Shown: positions 1 to 5,332 of the stretch, piece after piece
How positions within the stretch are numbered: position 1 is the stretch's first letter
Layout: each line of letters begins with the position of its first letter
Position numbers and translations under genes: made by a program
Notes under the pieces: generated by a model
Seen by the model: only the letters and a program-made list of their open reading frames with translations
What the model was told of the DNA's origin: nothing
The model's database searches: none
Source of the DNA: Streptomycetaceae bacterium
GTDB taxonomy: Bacteria > Actinomycetota > Actinomycetes > Nanopelagicales > Nanopelagicaceae
Assembly: GCA_027488165.1 (NCBI GenBank)
Contig: JAIYCF010000062.1
Span: forward strand, 1-15,463
Direction of reading: 5' to 3'
DNA: 15,463 bases

Positions 1-1121
1 ACACGTTCCATACGTGAGAGACCGATACGAACCTGGTTCTGAATCAATTCACCAACGGTACGAAGGCGACGGTTACCGAAGTGATCGATATCGTCCTTTT
101 CAACACGTACTTCACGGCCGTAATCCATTGTGAGATCGCCGCGGTGTAACGCTACGAGGTAGCGAAGCGTTGCAACGATGTCAGAGATTGTAAGAATGCT
201 CTGTGAAAGTTCTTGATCAAGACCGAGCTTCTTATTTACCTTAAAGCGACCGACCTTGGCCAAGTCATAGCGCTTTACATTGAAATAGAGGTTCTCGATA
301 AGGTTTTGAGCAGCTTCCTTAGTTGGTGGCTCGCCCGGACGAAGCTTGCGGTAGATATCTAGCAGCGCTTCATCTTGTGTCTTGACTGTATCTTTTTCAA
401 GAGTTGCACGCATTGATTCGAAGTCACCAAACTCTTCAAGAATTTGTTCTTCAGTCCAACCAAGTGCCTTCAAGAAAACAGTTACTGATTGCTTACGCTT
501 ACGGTCGATGCGAACACCGACGAGATCTTTCTTATCAACTTCGAATTCAAGCCAAGCGCCGCGGCTTGGGATGATCTTTGAAGTGAATACATCTTTATCT
601 GATGTCTTTTCGATTGTGCGTTCGAAGTAAACACCTGGTGAACGTACGAGCTGTGAAACAACAACGCGCTCGGTTCCGTTAATTACAAATGTTCCGCGCT
701 TTGTCATTACAGGGAAGTCACCCATGAAGACAGTCTGTGACTTAATTTCACCGGTTTCGTTATTGGTGAATTCAGCAGTCACGAAGAGTGGCTGCGAGTA
801 AGTCATATCGCGTTCTTTGCAATCTTCGATTGAATACTTAGGTGGCTCGAAGCGGTGATCGCGGAATGAGAGCGACATAGTGCCCTGGAAATCTTCGATC
901 GGTGAAATTTCTTCGAAGATTTCTTCTAAACCTGATTTTGATGGAAGTTCTCCACGATTTGTATTTGTTGATTGCGCAAGACGTGAACGCCACAAGTCGT
1001 TACCCAATAGCCAGTCAACGCTCTCAACTTGGAGCGCTAATAGGTTTGGAACTTCTAGGGGTTCGCGGATCTTGGCGAATGAAATACGTTGCGGAGCTAT
1101 AGAATTCTTTTTCGCGGCCAA
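1..1121 (-). CDS. rpoB: DNA-directed RNA polymerase beta subunit, 5' part (partial)
   Basis: N-terminal 373 codons of the RNA polymerase beta subunit; the gene continues beyond the left edge. The translation begins MAAKKNSIAPQRISFAKIRE, continues with EPLEVPNLLALQVESVDWL and reaches IQNQVRIGLSRMERV just before the edge. These match the beta N-terminus, the lobe region and the segment just upstream of the rifampicin-binding cluster, which is therefore not in the window. The start is TTG: GGAAGGA lies six bases upstream and I see no ATG or GTG that fits the known N-terminus. The gene follows rplL as in the usual beta operon, but a strong terminator and a promoter candidate separate the two, so rpoB probably has transcription of its own. 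Identity is certain; the exact start is well supported but inferred. Confidence 0.97.
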   Translation of the reverse strand, partial: MAAKKNSIAPQRISFAKIREPLEVPNLLALQVESVDWLLGNDLWRSRLAQSTNTNRGELPSKSGLEEIFEEISPIEDFQGTMSLSFRDHRFEPPKYSIEDCKERDMTYSQPLFVTAEFTNNETGEIKSQTVFMGDFPVMTKRGTFVINGTERVVVSQLVRSPGVYFERTIEKTSDKDVFTSKIIPSRGAWLEFEVDKKDLVGVRIDRKRKQSVTVFLKALGWTEEQILEEFGDFESMRATLEKDTVKTQDEALLDIYRKLRPGEPPTKEAAQNLIENLYFNVKRYDLAKVGRFKVNKKLGLDQELSQSILTISDIVATLRYLVALHRGDLTMDYGREVRVEKDDIDHFGNRRLRTVGELIQNQVRIGLSRMER

Positions 1122-1150
1122 GAGATGTCCTTCCAGACAATGTTTACTTA

Positions 1151-1198
1151 CGACATTATTTTTTTAACAATGTCGATTCACAAAGTGCGAGAACGCAC
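1151..1198 (-). promoter_or_regulatory. rpoB leader hairpins
   Basis: Two stem-loops lie in the presumed untranslated leader of rpoB. On the minus strand the first is GTGCG-TTCT-CGCAC (1185-1198) and the second pairs CGACATT with AATGTCG around an A-rich 11-base loop (1151-1175). The second ends about 20 bases before the rpoB ribosome binding site. Neither is followed by a T-run, so they look like leader or processing structures rather than terminators. The rest of the 329-base gap between rplL and rpoB holds the terminator and promoter listed separately; I see no small gene in it. Confidence 0.5.
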
Positions 1199-1293
1199 AA
1201 CTATTAGGTCTCAGCCGCTATATGCCCTGACCATAGAAGATTTATGCGAACGGCAAGGGTATCGCTCACCCCCTCGGCCTGTCCAACCGGCCG

Positions 1294-1323
1294 GTTATAC
1301 CCCCTAACCGTCCCCTTTGTCAG
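1294..1323 (-). promoter_or_regulatory. candidate rpoB promoter
   Basis: On the minus strand CTGACA (1318-1323) and TATAAC (1294-1299) are separated by 18 bases, each matching five of six positions of the vegetative -35 and -10 boxes. Transcription would start near 1286, giving a leader of about 165 bases. The site lies downstream of the terminator after rplL, where a separate rpoB promoter would be expected. A weaker pair (TTGGAC and TACCCT, 19-base spacer) lies just downstream. Confidence 0.5.
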
Positions 1324-1368
1324 GCGATTGTGGAAAGAAAATCCCCTACGGGCCGTCCCTTGGAGCGC

Positions 1369-1437
1369 AAAAAAATCCCTTCGGATGGGTGAGGGGACTT
1401 TATCGAGCAAGTCCCCGGCCCAGCCGAAGGGATTTTT
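1369..1437 (-). terminator. intrinsic terminator after rplL
   Basis: On the minus strand a 14-base arm (1424-1437) pairs with 1371-1384, ending in seven T (1369-1375). Nested inside is a second stem, GGGGACTT with AAGTCCCC. It begins 13 bases after the rplL stop codon. Both outer arms have A/T tracts, so it could work in either direction, but no plus-strand gene needs it. It would stop or reduce readthrough from the ribosomal genes into rpoB. Confidence 0.85.
1394..1415 (-). repeat. terminator apical stem-loop, copy 1
   Basis: This 22-base inner hairpin of the rplL terminator is identical at 21 of 22 positions to the inner hairpin of the rplA terminator (2763-2784). Arms are GGGACTT and AAGTCCC; the loop differs by a single T/A. 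The outer stems of the two terminators differ in sequence, so the shared part is only the apical hairpin. Confidence 0.85.
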
Positions 1438-1450
1438 AGTAAGCGAAAAC

Positions 1451-1837
1451 TTACTTAAGTGTGACCTTTGCGCCAGCTGCTTCGAGAGCTGCCTTTGCCT
1501 TCTCTGCTGTCTCCTTGTTTGCCTTCTCAAGAAGAGTTGCTGGAGTTGCATCAACAAGGTCCTTTGCCTCCTTCAAGCCAAGGCTTGAATTGAGGTTACG
1601 AACTTCCTTGATCACTGCAATCTTCTGTGAGCCTGCATCTTCGAGGATAACTGTGAATTCATCTTGTCCAGCATCTGCTGCGCCACCTGCTGCTGCGCCA
1701 CCTGCTGCTGCAACTGCTACTGGAGCTGCTGCTGTTACATCGAATTCAGTTTCGAATGCCTTAACGAACTCTGAAAGTTCGACAAGTGTCATTTCCTTGA
1801 ACTGAGCCATTAGATCTGCTGATGAGAGCTTTGCCAT
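1451..1837 (-). CDS. rplL: 50S ribosomal protein L7/L12
   Basis: 128-residue L7/L12, the multimeric stalk protein that recruits translation GTPases. The N-terminal dimerisation helices (about 1-33) are followed by an Ala/Gly-rich hinge (about 35-55, AAPVAVAAAGGAAAGG) and the C-terminal domain, starting at DEFTVILEDAGSQKIAVIK and including the factor-binding stretch GLKEAKDLVDATP. Length and domain order are normal. The ATG is preceded by AAGGAAAA at about ten bases. It follows rplJ by 18 bases in the same transcript, so it falls under the L10 leader upstream of rplJ, and the terminator after it ends the unit. Confidence 0.98.
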   Translation of the reverse strand: MAKLSSADLMAQFKEMTLVELSEFVKAFETEFDVTAAAPVAVAAAGGAAAGGAADAGQDEFTVILEDAGSQKIAVIKEVRNLNSSLGLKEAKDLVDATPATLLEKANKETAEKAKAALEAAGAKVTLK

Positions 1838-1855
1838 TTTATATTTTCCTTTTCT

Positions 1856-2500
1856 TTATTCCGCTGGAGTTTCTGCTGCATCTGTTGCTTCTGCAGCAAC
1901 TTCAGCGACAACTTCTTCTGTTACTTCTGCAGTTGCTTCAGCAGCTGGAGCTGCTTCTTCTACTGCTGGAGCGGCTGGGGCTTCAACCACAGCTGCTGGT
2001 GCTGCTGCAACTGGTGCACCAGCTTCCATCTTGATGCGAAGTGCATCGAAGATACGCGCTGTCTTAGCAAGCGATCCCTTCATTGCACCAGCAAGCTTTG
2101 CCAAGAGAACCTCACGGGACTCGAGATCAGCAAGCTGCATGATTTCTGCAGTTGTAACGAACTTGCCTTCGTAGATTCCACCCTTAACAACAAGAAGTGG
2201 GTTCTCTTTCTGGAAGTTCTTTAGATTACGAGCTGCATCAATTGGATCGCCCTTGATGAATGCAAGTGCTGAAGGACCAACAAGTAGATCATCAGATATA
2301 TCTACGCCGGCGTTCTTTGCTGCAATCTTTGTAAGGGTGTTCTTAACGACGCTGTACTTGGTGTCTGCACCAAGGCTGCGGCGCAATTCCTTCATCGAAG
2401 TCACGGTTAGACCGCGGTATTCGGTTAGGTATGTTGCATTAGCTGACTTGAAATCTTCAGTCAGTTCAGCAACTGCTGCTTCTTTTACTGGGCGAGCCAT
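1856..2500 (-). CDS. rplJ: 50S ribosomal protein L10
   Basis: 214-residue L10, the base of the ribosomal stalk to which L7/L12 dimers bind. It begins MARPVKEAAVAELTEDFKSA, a typical actinobacterial N-terminus, with the rRNA-binding domain over about 1-130 and the L12-binding helix after that. The last ~50 residues are an Ala/Glu/Val-rich tail beyond the basic fold. I place the start at ATG 2500 because AAAGG lies eight bases upstream; an in-frame GTG at 2509 abuts that same ribosome binding site and is unlikely. L10 bound to L12 represses translation of its own mRNA in well-studied bacteria, and the leader upstream has the expected conserved segments. Confidence 0.97.
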   Translation of the reverse strand: MARPVKEAAVAELTEDFKSANATYLTEYRGLTVTSMKELRRSLGADTKYSVVKNTLTKIAAKNAGVDISDDLLVGPSALAFIKGDPIDAARNLKNFQKENPLLVVKGGIYEGKFVTTAEIMQLADLESREVLLAKLAGAMKGSLAKTARIFDALRIKMEAGAPVAAAPAAVVEAPAAPAVEEAAPAAEATAEVTEEVVAEVAAEATDAAETPAE

Positions 2501-2526
2501 TCGGTTCACCTTTCGCTAGTTTGATT

Positions 2527-2553
2527 GGCTATGGACGCTTGCGCTCTATAGCC
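2527..2553 (-). promoter_or_regulatory. hairpin upstream of the rplJ ribosome binding site
   Basis: On the minus strand GGCTAT and ATAGCC pair around a 15-base interior that itself contains GCGC/GCGT. It ends 12 bases before the AAAGG ribosome binding site of rplJ. It has no T-run, so it is a leader structure, possibly one arm of the L10 control switch. The role is inferred. Confidence 0.5.
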
Positions 2554-2580
2554 ACTTTATTTCCGGCGACCTCAGGCAAT

Positions 2581-2613
2581 AAAAAAATCCGTGACGCGTA
2601 AATGCGCACGGAT
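2581..2613 (-). terminator. terminator-like hairpin in the rplJ leader (attenuator candidate)
   Basis: On the minus strand ATCCGTG (2607-2613) pairs with CACGGAT (2587-2593) through a 13-base interior that can add a few GC pairs, followed by a run of seven T (2581-2587). It lies between the L10-binding leader and rplJ, so as an active terminator it would cut off rplJ and rplL. Its position suggests attenuation coupled to L10 binding; that link is inferred. Confidence 0.7.
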
Positions 2614-2619
2614 TAATGT

Positions 2620-2690
2620 GAACACCTACGCGGGCTGAGATTCCTCAATTATCTGATTCTTGCGAATCAGACCTGCGGTCTTTGGTTATG
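2620..2690 (-). promoter_or_regulatory. L10(L12)4-binding leader of rplJ
   Basis: The leader RNA reads AAGACCGCAGG, then a stem CTGATTC-GCAA-GAATCAG with a GNRA loop, then CCCGCGTAGGTG. From memory, the same succession (AAGACCGCAGG, UUCGCAAGAA, GCGUAG) occurs in the E. coli rplJ leader, where L10 bound to L12 represses translation. An extra small hairpin (GAGGAATCTC) sits between the GNRA stem and the 3' segment. This fills most of the 317-base gap between rplA and rplJ, together with the elements around it; no gene is seen there. Confidence 0.8.
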
Positions 2691-2695
2691 GGGCA

Positions 2696-2725
2696 ACCTT
2701 AAGGCTTGCCCGCTTTTCGGGTCAA
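2696..2725 (-). promoter_or_regulatory. candidate rplJL promoter
   Basis: On the minus strand TTGACC (2720-2725) lies 18 bases upstream of TAAGGT (2696-2701). The -35 box matches five of six consensus positions; the -10 is poor but keeps TA and the final T. It lies after the rplA terminator and just before the L10 leader, the right place for a separate rplJ-rplL promoter. Confidence 0.35.
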
Positions 2726-2735
2726 ATCCGAGCAT

Positions 2736-2807
2736 AAAAAATCCGGCTCCCGGTGGTGCGAAGGGACTTTAACGAGCAAGTCCCAAGCCCGCCGGGGCCG
2801 GATTTTT
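2736..2807 (-). terminator. intrinsic terminator after rplA
   Basis: On the minus strand the arm 2797-2807 (AAAAATCCGGC) pairs with GCCGGATTTTT (2737-2747) and ends in a run of six T. Inside are a GC-rich middle stem and the apical GGGACTT/AAGTCCC hairpin shared with the rplL terminator. It starts ten bases after the rplA stop and would end the secE-nusG-rplK-rplA transcript. Confidence 0.85.
2763..2784 (-). repeat. terminator apical stem-loop, copy 2
   Basis: Second copy of the 22-base hairpin found at 1394-1415, differing by one loop base. It forms the tip of the rplA terminator. Confidence 0.85.
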
Positions 2808-2817
2808 CTTAAATGGA

Positions 2818-3522
2818 TTAGTTAGCTGAAGGTTCGCGAACCAAGTTTGGATCTACTTGGATTCCAGGTCCCATAGTTGTTGAGACAACAGCCTTTGCGA
2901 TGTAGCGACCCTTTGATGAGTTTGGCTTTGCGCGGTGAACTTCATCGAGAGCTGCTGCATAGTTATCTGCAAGCTGAGCTGCAGTAAATGATGACTTACC
3001 GATGATGAAGTGAAGGTTTGAGTTCTTATCAATACGGAATTCAATCTTTCCGCCCTTGATGTCATTAACTGCCTTTCTTACATCGGTTGTAACTGTTCCG
3101 GTCTTTGGGTTTGGCATAAGTCCGCGTGTTCCAAGAACTTTACCGAGGCGACCGACCTTACCCATCAAATCTGGTGTTGCAACAACTGCATCGAAGTCCA
3201 AGCGACCCTTTGAAACTTCTTCAATGAGTTCATCTCCACCGACGATATCTGCACCAGCTGCGCGAGCTTCATCAGCGCGCTCTCCGTTTGCGAATACAAG
3301 AACGCGAGCAGTCTTTCCTGTGCCATGTGGCAAGTTAACTGTTCCGCGAATTGCTTGATCGGCCTTCTTTGGATCTACGCCAAGAACGAGTGCAACTTCT
3401 ACAGTTGAGTCGTACTTAGTTGTTGTTGTCTCTTTGGCAAGTGTTACTGCCTCAAGCGGTGTGTAAAGGTGGTCTTTCTTTACCTTCTCTGCTGCCGCTG
3501 TGTATTTCTTTGAGCGCTTCAT
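2818..3522 (-). CDS. rplA: 50S ribosomal protein L1
   Basis: 234-residue L1, which binds helices 76-78 of 23S rRNA at the E-site stalk. It begins MKRSKKYTAAAEKVKKDHLY and contains the conserved NLPHGTGKTARVLVF stretch (about 63-77), the DFDAVVATPDLMGKVGRLGK region and LGTRGLMPNPKTGTVT (about 131-146), the L1 signature. It ends in GPGIQVDP plus a short tail. Length is standard. The ATG has GAGGA four to five bases upstream. It lies 103 bases downstream of rplK, and that gap has folded leader structures which may be the L1 autoregulatory site. A terminator follows directly. Confidence 0.98.
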   Translation of the reverse strand: MKRSKKYTAAAEKVKKDHLYTPLEAVTLAKETTTTKYDSTVEVALVLGVDPKKADQAIRGTVNLPHGTGKTARVLVFANGERADEARAAGADIVGGDELIEEVSKGRLDFDAVVATPDLMGKVGRLGKVLGTRGLMPNPKTGTVTTDVRKAVNDIKGGKIEFRIDKNSNLHFIIGKSSFTAAQLADNYAAALDEVHRAKPNSSKGRYIAKAVVSTTMGPGIQVDPNLVREPSAN

Positions 3523-3561
3523 TTCTTCCTCATTCCTAAATCTTTCGATTTAGCTAGTGGT

Positions 3562-3593
3562 TGTGGTTAGCGAACCAGCGAGGTTCTCCCACA
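3562..3593 (-). promoter_or_regulatory. possible L1-binding leader structure before rplA
   Basis: On the minus strand TGTGG (3589-3593) and CCACA (3562-3566) form an outer stem, and AACC with GGTT form an inner stem, separated by an asymmetric internal loop (GAGA opposite CGCTAA). A bipartite stem with an internal loop is the general form of L1 sites on rRNA and mRNA. The match is structural and by eye, so the call is tentative. Confidence 0.35.
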
Positions 3594-3594
3594 T

Positions 3595-3617
3595 CTACTT
3601 CTCACGGTGAGAAGTAG
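3595..3617 (-). repeat. perfect 10-bp inverted repeat after rplK
   Basis: CTACTTCTCA (3595-3604) and TGAGAAGTAG (3608-3617) are separated by three bases. The hairpin lies eight bases after the rplK stop codon on the minus strand, without a T-run downstream, so it is not a classical terminator in that direction. It may be an RNA-processing or 3'-end-stabilising hairpin. Confidence 0.6.
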
Positions 3618-3625
3618 AAATTTAA

Positions 3626-4054
3626 TTAACCGACAGTGATACCCATTGAGCGAGCAGTACCGGCGATGATCTTGCTTGCTGCATCAATGTCATTTGCATT
3701 GAGGTCAGCCATCTTGACCTTTGCGATCTCCTGAACCTGAGCCATGGTGATATTTGCAACCTTGGTCTTGTGTGGAACAGGTGATCCCTTTTCAACTCCG
3801 GCAGCCTTCAAGATCAGACGAGATGCTGGTGGAGTCTTGGTGATAAAAGTGAATGAGCGATCTTCGTAGACAGTGATCTCTACTGGAATGATCTGACCCT
3901 TTTGAGATTCAGTGGCAGCGTTGTAAGCCTTCACGAACTCCATGATGTTGACACCATGCTGACCAAGGGCAGGACCTACTGGTGGTGCAGGTGTTGCTGC
4001 GCCAGCTTGGATCTGCAACTTGATGAATCCGGTTGCCTTCTTCTTTGGTGCCAT
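3626..4054 (-). CDS. rplK: 50S ribosomal protein L11
   Basis: 142-residue L11 of the GTPase-associated centre. It begins MAPKKKATGFIKLQIQAGAA, with the proline-rich switch TPAPPVGPALGQHGVNIMEF at about 21-40, and has the rRNA-binding C-terminal domain from about 70 onward (PPASRLILKAAGVEKGS, then the KMADLNANDIDAASKIIAGTARSMG region). Length is typical and nothing is missing. AAGGA lies about eight bases before the ATG. It follows nusG by 31 bases and precedes rplA. Confidence 0.98.
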   Translation of the reverse strand: MAPKKKATGFIKLQIQAGAATPAPPVGPALGQHGVNIMEFVKAYNAATESQKGQIIPVEITVYEDRSFTFITKTPPASRLILKAAGVEKGSPVPHKTKVANITMAQVQEIAKVKMADLNANDIDAASKIIAGTARSMGITVG

Positions 4055-4085
4055 TTTGTTATTCCTTTTCTAGTTTTTCCGGTAA

Positions 4086-4835
4086 TTAAATCTTCTGTAC
4101 TTGTGCAAATGAAAGTTCTACTGGTGTTTCGCGTCCGAAGATTGAAACAAGAACCTTGAGCTTTGCTTGCTCAGGCATGATCTCGGAGATTGATGCAGGA
4201 AGCGTTGCAAATGGGCCATCCATAACGGTGACTGACTCGCCAACTTCGAAATCAACGACGCGGATATCGGCCTTGTCAGATTTCTTAACAGGGCGTGGAG
4301 CAAGAATCTTTTCTACATCATCCATGCTTAGTGGGCTTGGGTGATGTGCGTTTCCGACGAAGCCTGTAACGCCTGGAGTATTGCGAACTGCAGACCAAGA
4401 CTCGTCTGTTAGCTCCATGCGAACAAGAACGTAGCCTGGGTAGATATTGCGCTTAACCTGCTTGCGCTGGCCGTTCTTGATTTCCATAACTTCTTCTTCA
4501 GGAACTTCAATCTGGAAAATGTAATCTTCCATGTGAAGTGAAACTTTGCGGTTGTTGAGGTTGTCGCGAACCTTCTTCTCGTAACCTGCGTATGAGTGGA
4601 TTACGTACCAGTCGCCGATCGCTGCGCGAAGGGTGCGACGGAATTCTGCATTTGGATCGTTTTCATCTGATTCAAGATCGCCATCTTCATCGCTGGCGAG
4701 CGCAAGGTCATCAACAGATGAATCGGTGAGAACTACTTCCTCAACGATTTCTGGTGTAGCAACCTCAGCAACGATCTCGTCGGCATTTGCCGCGAGCGCT
4801 GCTTCGAAAGCATCAGGTGTCTGGTTCTCGGTCAT
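4086..4835 (-). CDS. nusG: transcription termination/antitermination factor NusG
   Basis: 249-residue NusG, which binds the RNA polymerase clamp and links it to Rho or to the ribosome. Residues 1 to about 70 form an acidic, low-complexity extension rich in Asp, Glu and Ala, as is common in actinobacterial NusG. The NGN domain starts at about 73 (DWYVIHSYAGYEKKVRDNL) and includes NIYPGYVLVRMELTDESW and NTPGVTGFVG. The KOW domain is at the C-terminus (VGESVTVMDGPFATLPASI to IFGRETPVELSF). It lies nine bases downstream of secE, with AAGGGA before the ATG. The secE-nusG-rplK-rplA order is canonical. Confidence 0.97.
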   Translation of the reverse strand: MTENQTPDAFEAALAANADEIVAEVATPEIVEEVVLTDSSVDDLALASDEDGDLESDENDPNAEFRRTLRAAIGDWYVIHSYAGYEKKVRDNLNNRKVSLHMEDYIFQIEVPEEEVMEIKNGQRKQVKRNIYPGYVLVRMELTDESWSAVRNTPGVTGFVGNAHHPSPLSMDDVEKILAPRPVKKSDKADIRVVDFEVGESVTVMDGPFATLPASISEIMPEQAKLKVLVSIFGRETPVELSFAQVQKI

Positions 4836-4844
4836 TTTTATCCC

Positions 4845-5069
4845 TTACCCAAATACCCAGAAGACAAGCTTGGTGATTACCAAGTCAAAGATAGAAACGA
4901 CTGCGATTACGAAGGTTACGAAGACCATTACAACTGCTGTGTATGTGCTCAGTTGCTTACGTGTTGGCCAAACTACCTTGGTAAGTTCAGAAACGATTTG
5001 GCGATAGAAAAGGCCAACGCGCGCAAATAGACCGAGCTTCTCGGCAACTTGTTCTGTTGACTCTGTCAT
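4845..5069 (-). CDS. secE: preprotein translocase subunit SecE
   Basis: 74-residue single-span SecE, the clamp of the SecYEG channel in the cytoplasmic membrane. The cytoplasmic amphipathic helix carries the family motif (FYRQIVSELTKVVWPTRKQL), followed by one membrane segment (about residues 46-70, TAVVMVFVTFVIAVVSIF). I choose ATG 5069 because GAAAGGA lies five bases upstream; an earlier TTG would put this ribosome binding site inside the coding sequence. It is the short, one-span form. It lies 65 bases downstream of tRNA-Trp and just before nusG. Confidence 0.95.
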   Translation of the reverse strand: MTESTEQVAEKLGLFARVGLFYRQIVSELTKVVWPTRKQLSTYTAVVMVFVTFVIAVVSIFDLVITKLVFWVFG

Positions 5070-5134
5070 CGTCGTTCCTTTCAATCGATTGTGCGTCTTG
5101 TAAAACTTTTAAAACTTCTCTTTAAAACAACTTG

Positions 5135-5208
5135 CAGGGCAGGAGGGACTCGAACCCCCAACCGGCCGCTTTGGAGACGGCAACTCTAGCCAATTGAGCT
5201 ACTGCCCT
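5135..5208 (-). tRNA. tRNA-Trp (CCA)
   Basis: Full cloverleaf on the minus strand. Acceptor arms AGGGCAG and CTGCCCT pair perfectly, with discriminator G as usual for tryptophan. The anticodon loop has CCA, and the T-arm reads GGGGGTTCGAGTCCC. No CCA end is encoded. tRNA-Trp just upstream of secE is a hallmark of actinobacteria. Confidence 0.96.
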
Positions 5209-5233
5209 TCGCGAGAGCATGGCGAAACCCTAG

Positions 5234-5247
5234 GGATTTGCAAATCC
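5234..5247. repeat. perfect 14-base palindrome between tRNA-Trp and the aminotransferase
   Basis: GGATTTGCAAATCC is its own reverse complement. It lies between the divergent tRNA-Trp and aminotransferase genes, just downstream of the tRNA promoter candidate. It could be an operator for either side; no regulator is identified. Confidence 0.35.
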
Positions 5248-5260
5248 TCGTGAGCGTCGA

Positions 5261-5290
5261 AGTGTAGAGGGTCAAAGGGGGGTAGGTAAA
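5261..5290 (-). promoter_or_regulatory. candidate promoter of tRNA-Trp and secE-nusG
   Basis: On the minus strand TTTACC (5285-5290) and TACACT (5261-5266) have an 18-base spacer. The same TACACT box occurs before the tRNA-Thr gene. The start would be about 45 bases before the mature tRNA 5' end. Moderate matches only; no convincing promoter is seen for the divergent plus-strand gene. Confidence 0.35.
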
Positions 5291-5332
5291 ACTCGCGCTC
5301 AATTCTGGCCGCGCATAGGGCAGACTTCGCCT

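Noticed and set aside
1244..1588. Open frame on the plus strand opposite the end of rplL
   Set aside because: It crosses the terminator hairpin and the reverse of an obvious ribosomal gene, has no ribosome binding site and resembles no family.
1451..2100. Tandem repeat in the CTGCTG/GCAGCA-rich stretch
   Set aside because: It is the codon pattern of the Ala-rich L12 hinge and L10 tail, not an independent repeat.
2500..2509. GTG start for rplJ nine bases upstream of the ATG
   Set aside because: It abuts the AAAGG ribosome binding site, leaving no spacing; the ATG gives the usual L10 N-terminus.
3595..3617. Intrinsic terminator after rplK
   Set aside because: The hairpin is perfect but the minus-strand sequence after it (ATGTGGGAG) has no T-run, and rplA lies in the same unit.
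4633..5007. Ser/Thr-rich open frame on the plus strand opposite nusG and secE
   Set aside because: It is the mirror of the acidic NusG extension; composition is what a reversed Glu/Asp/Ala-rich gene gives.
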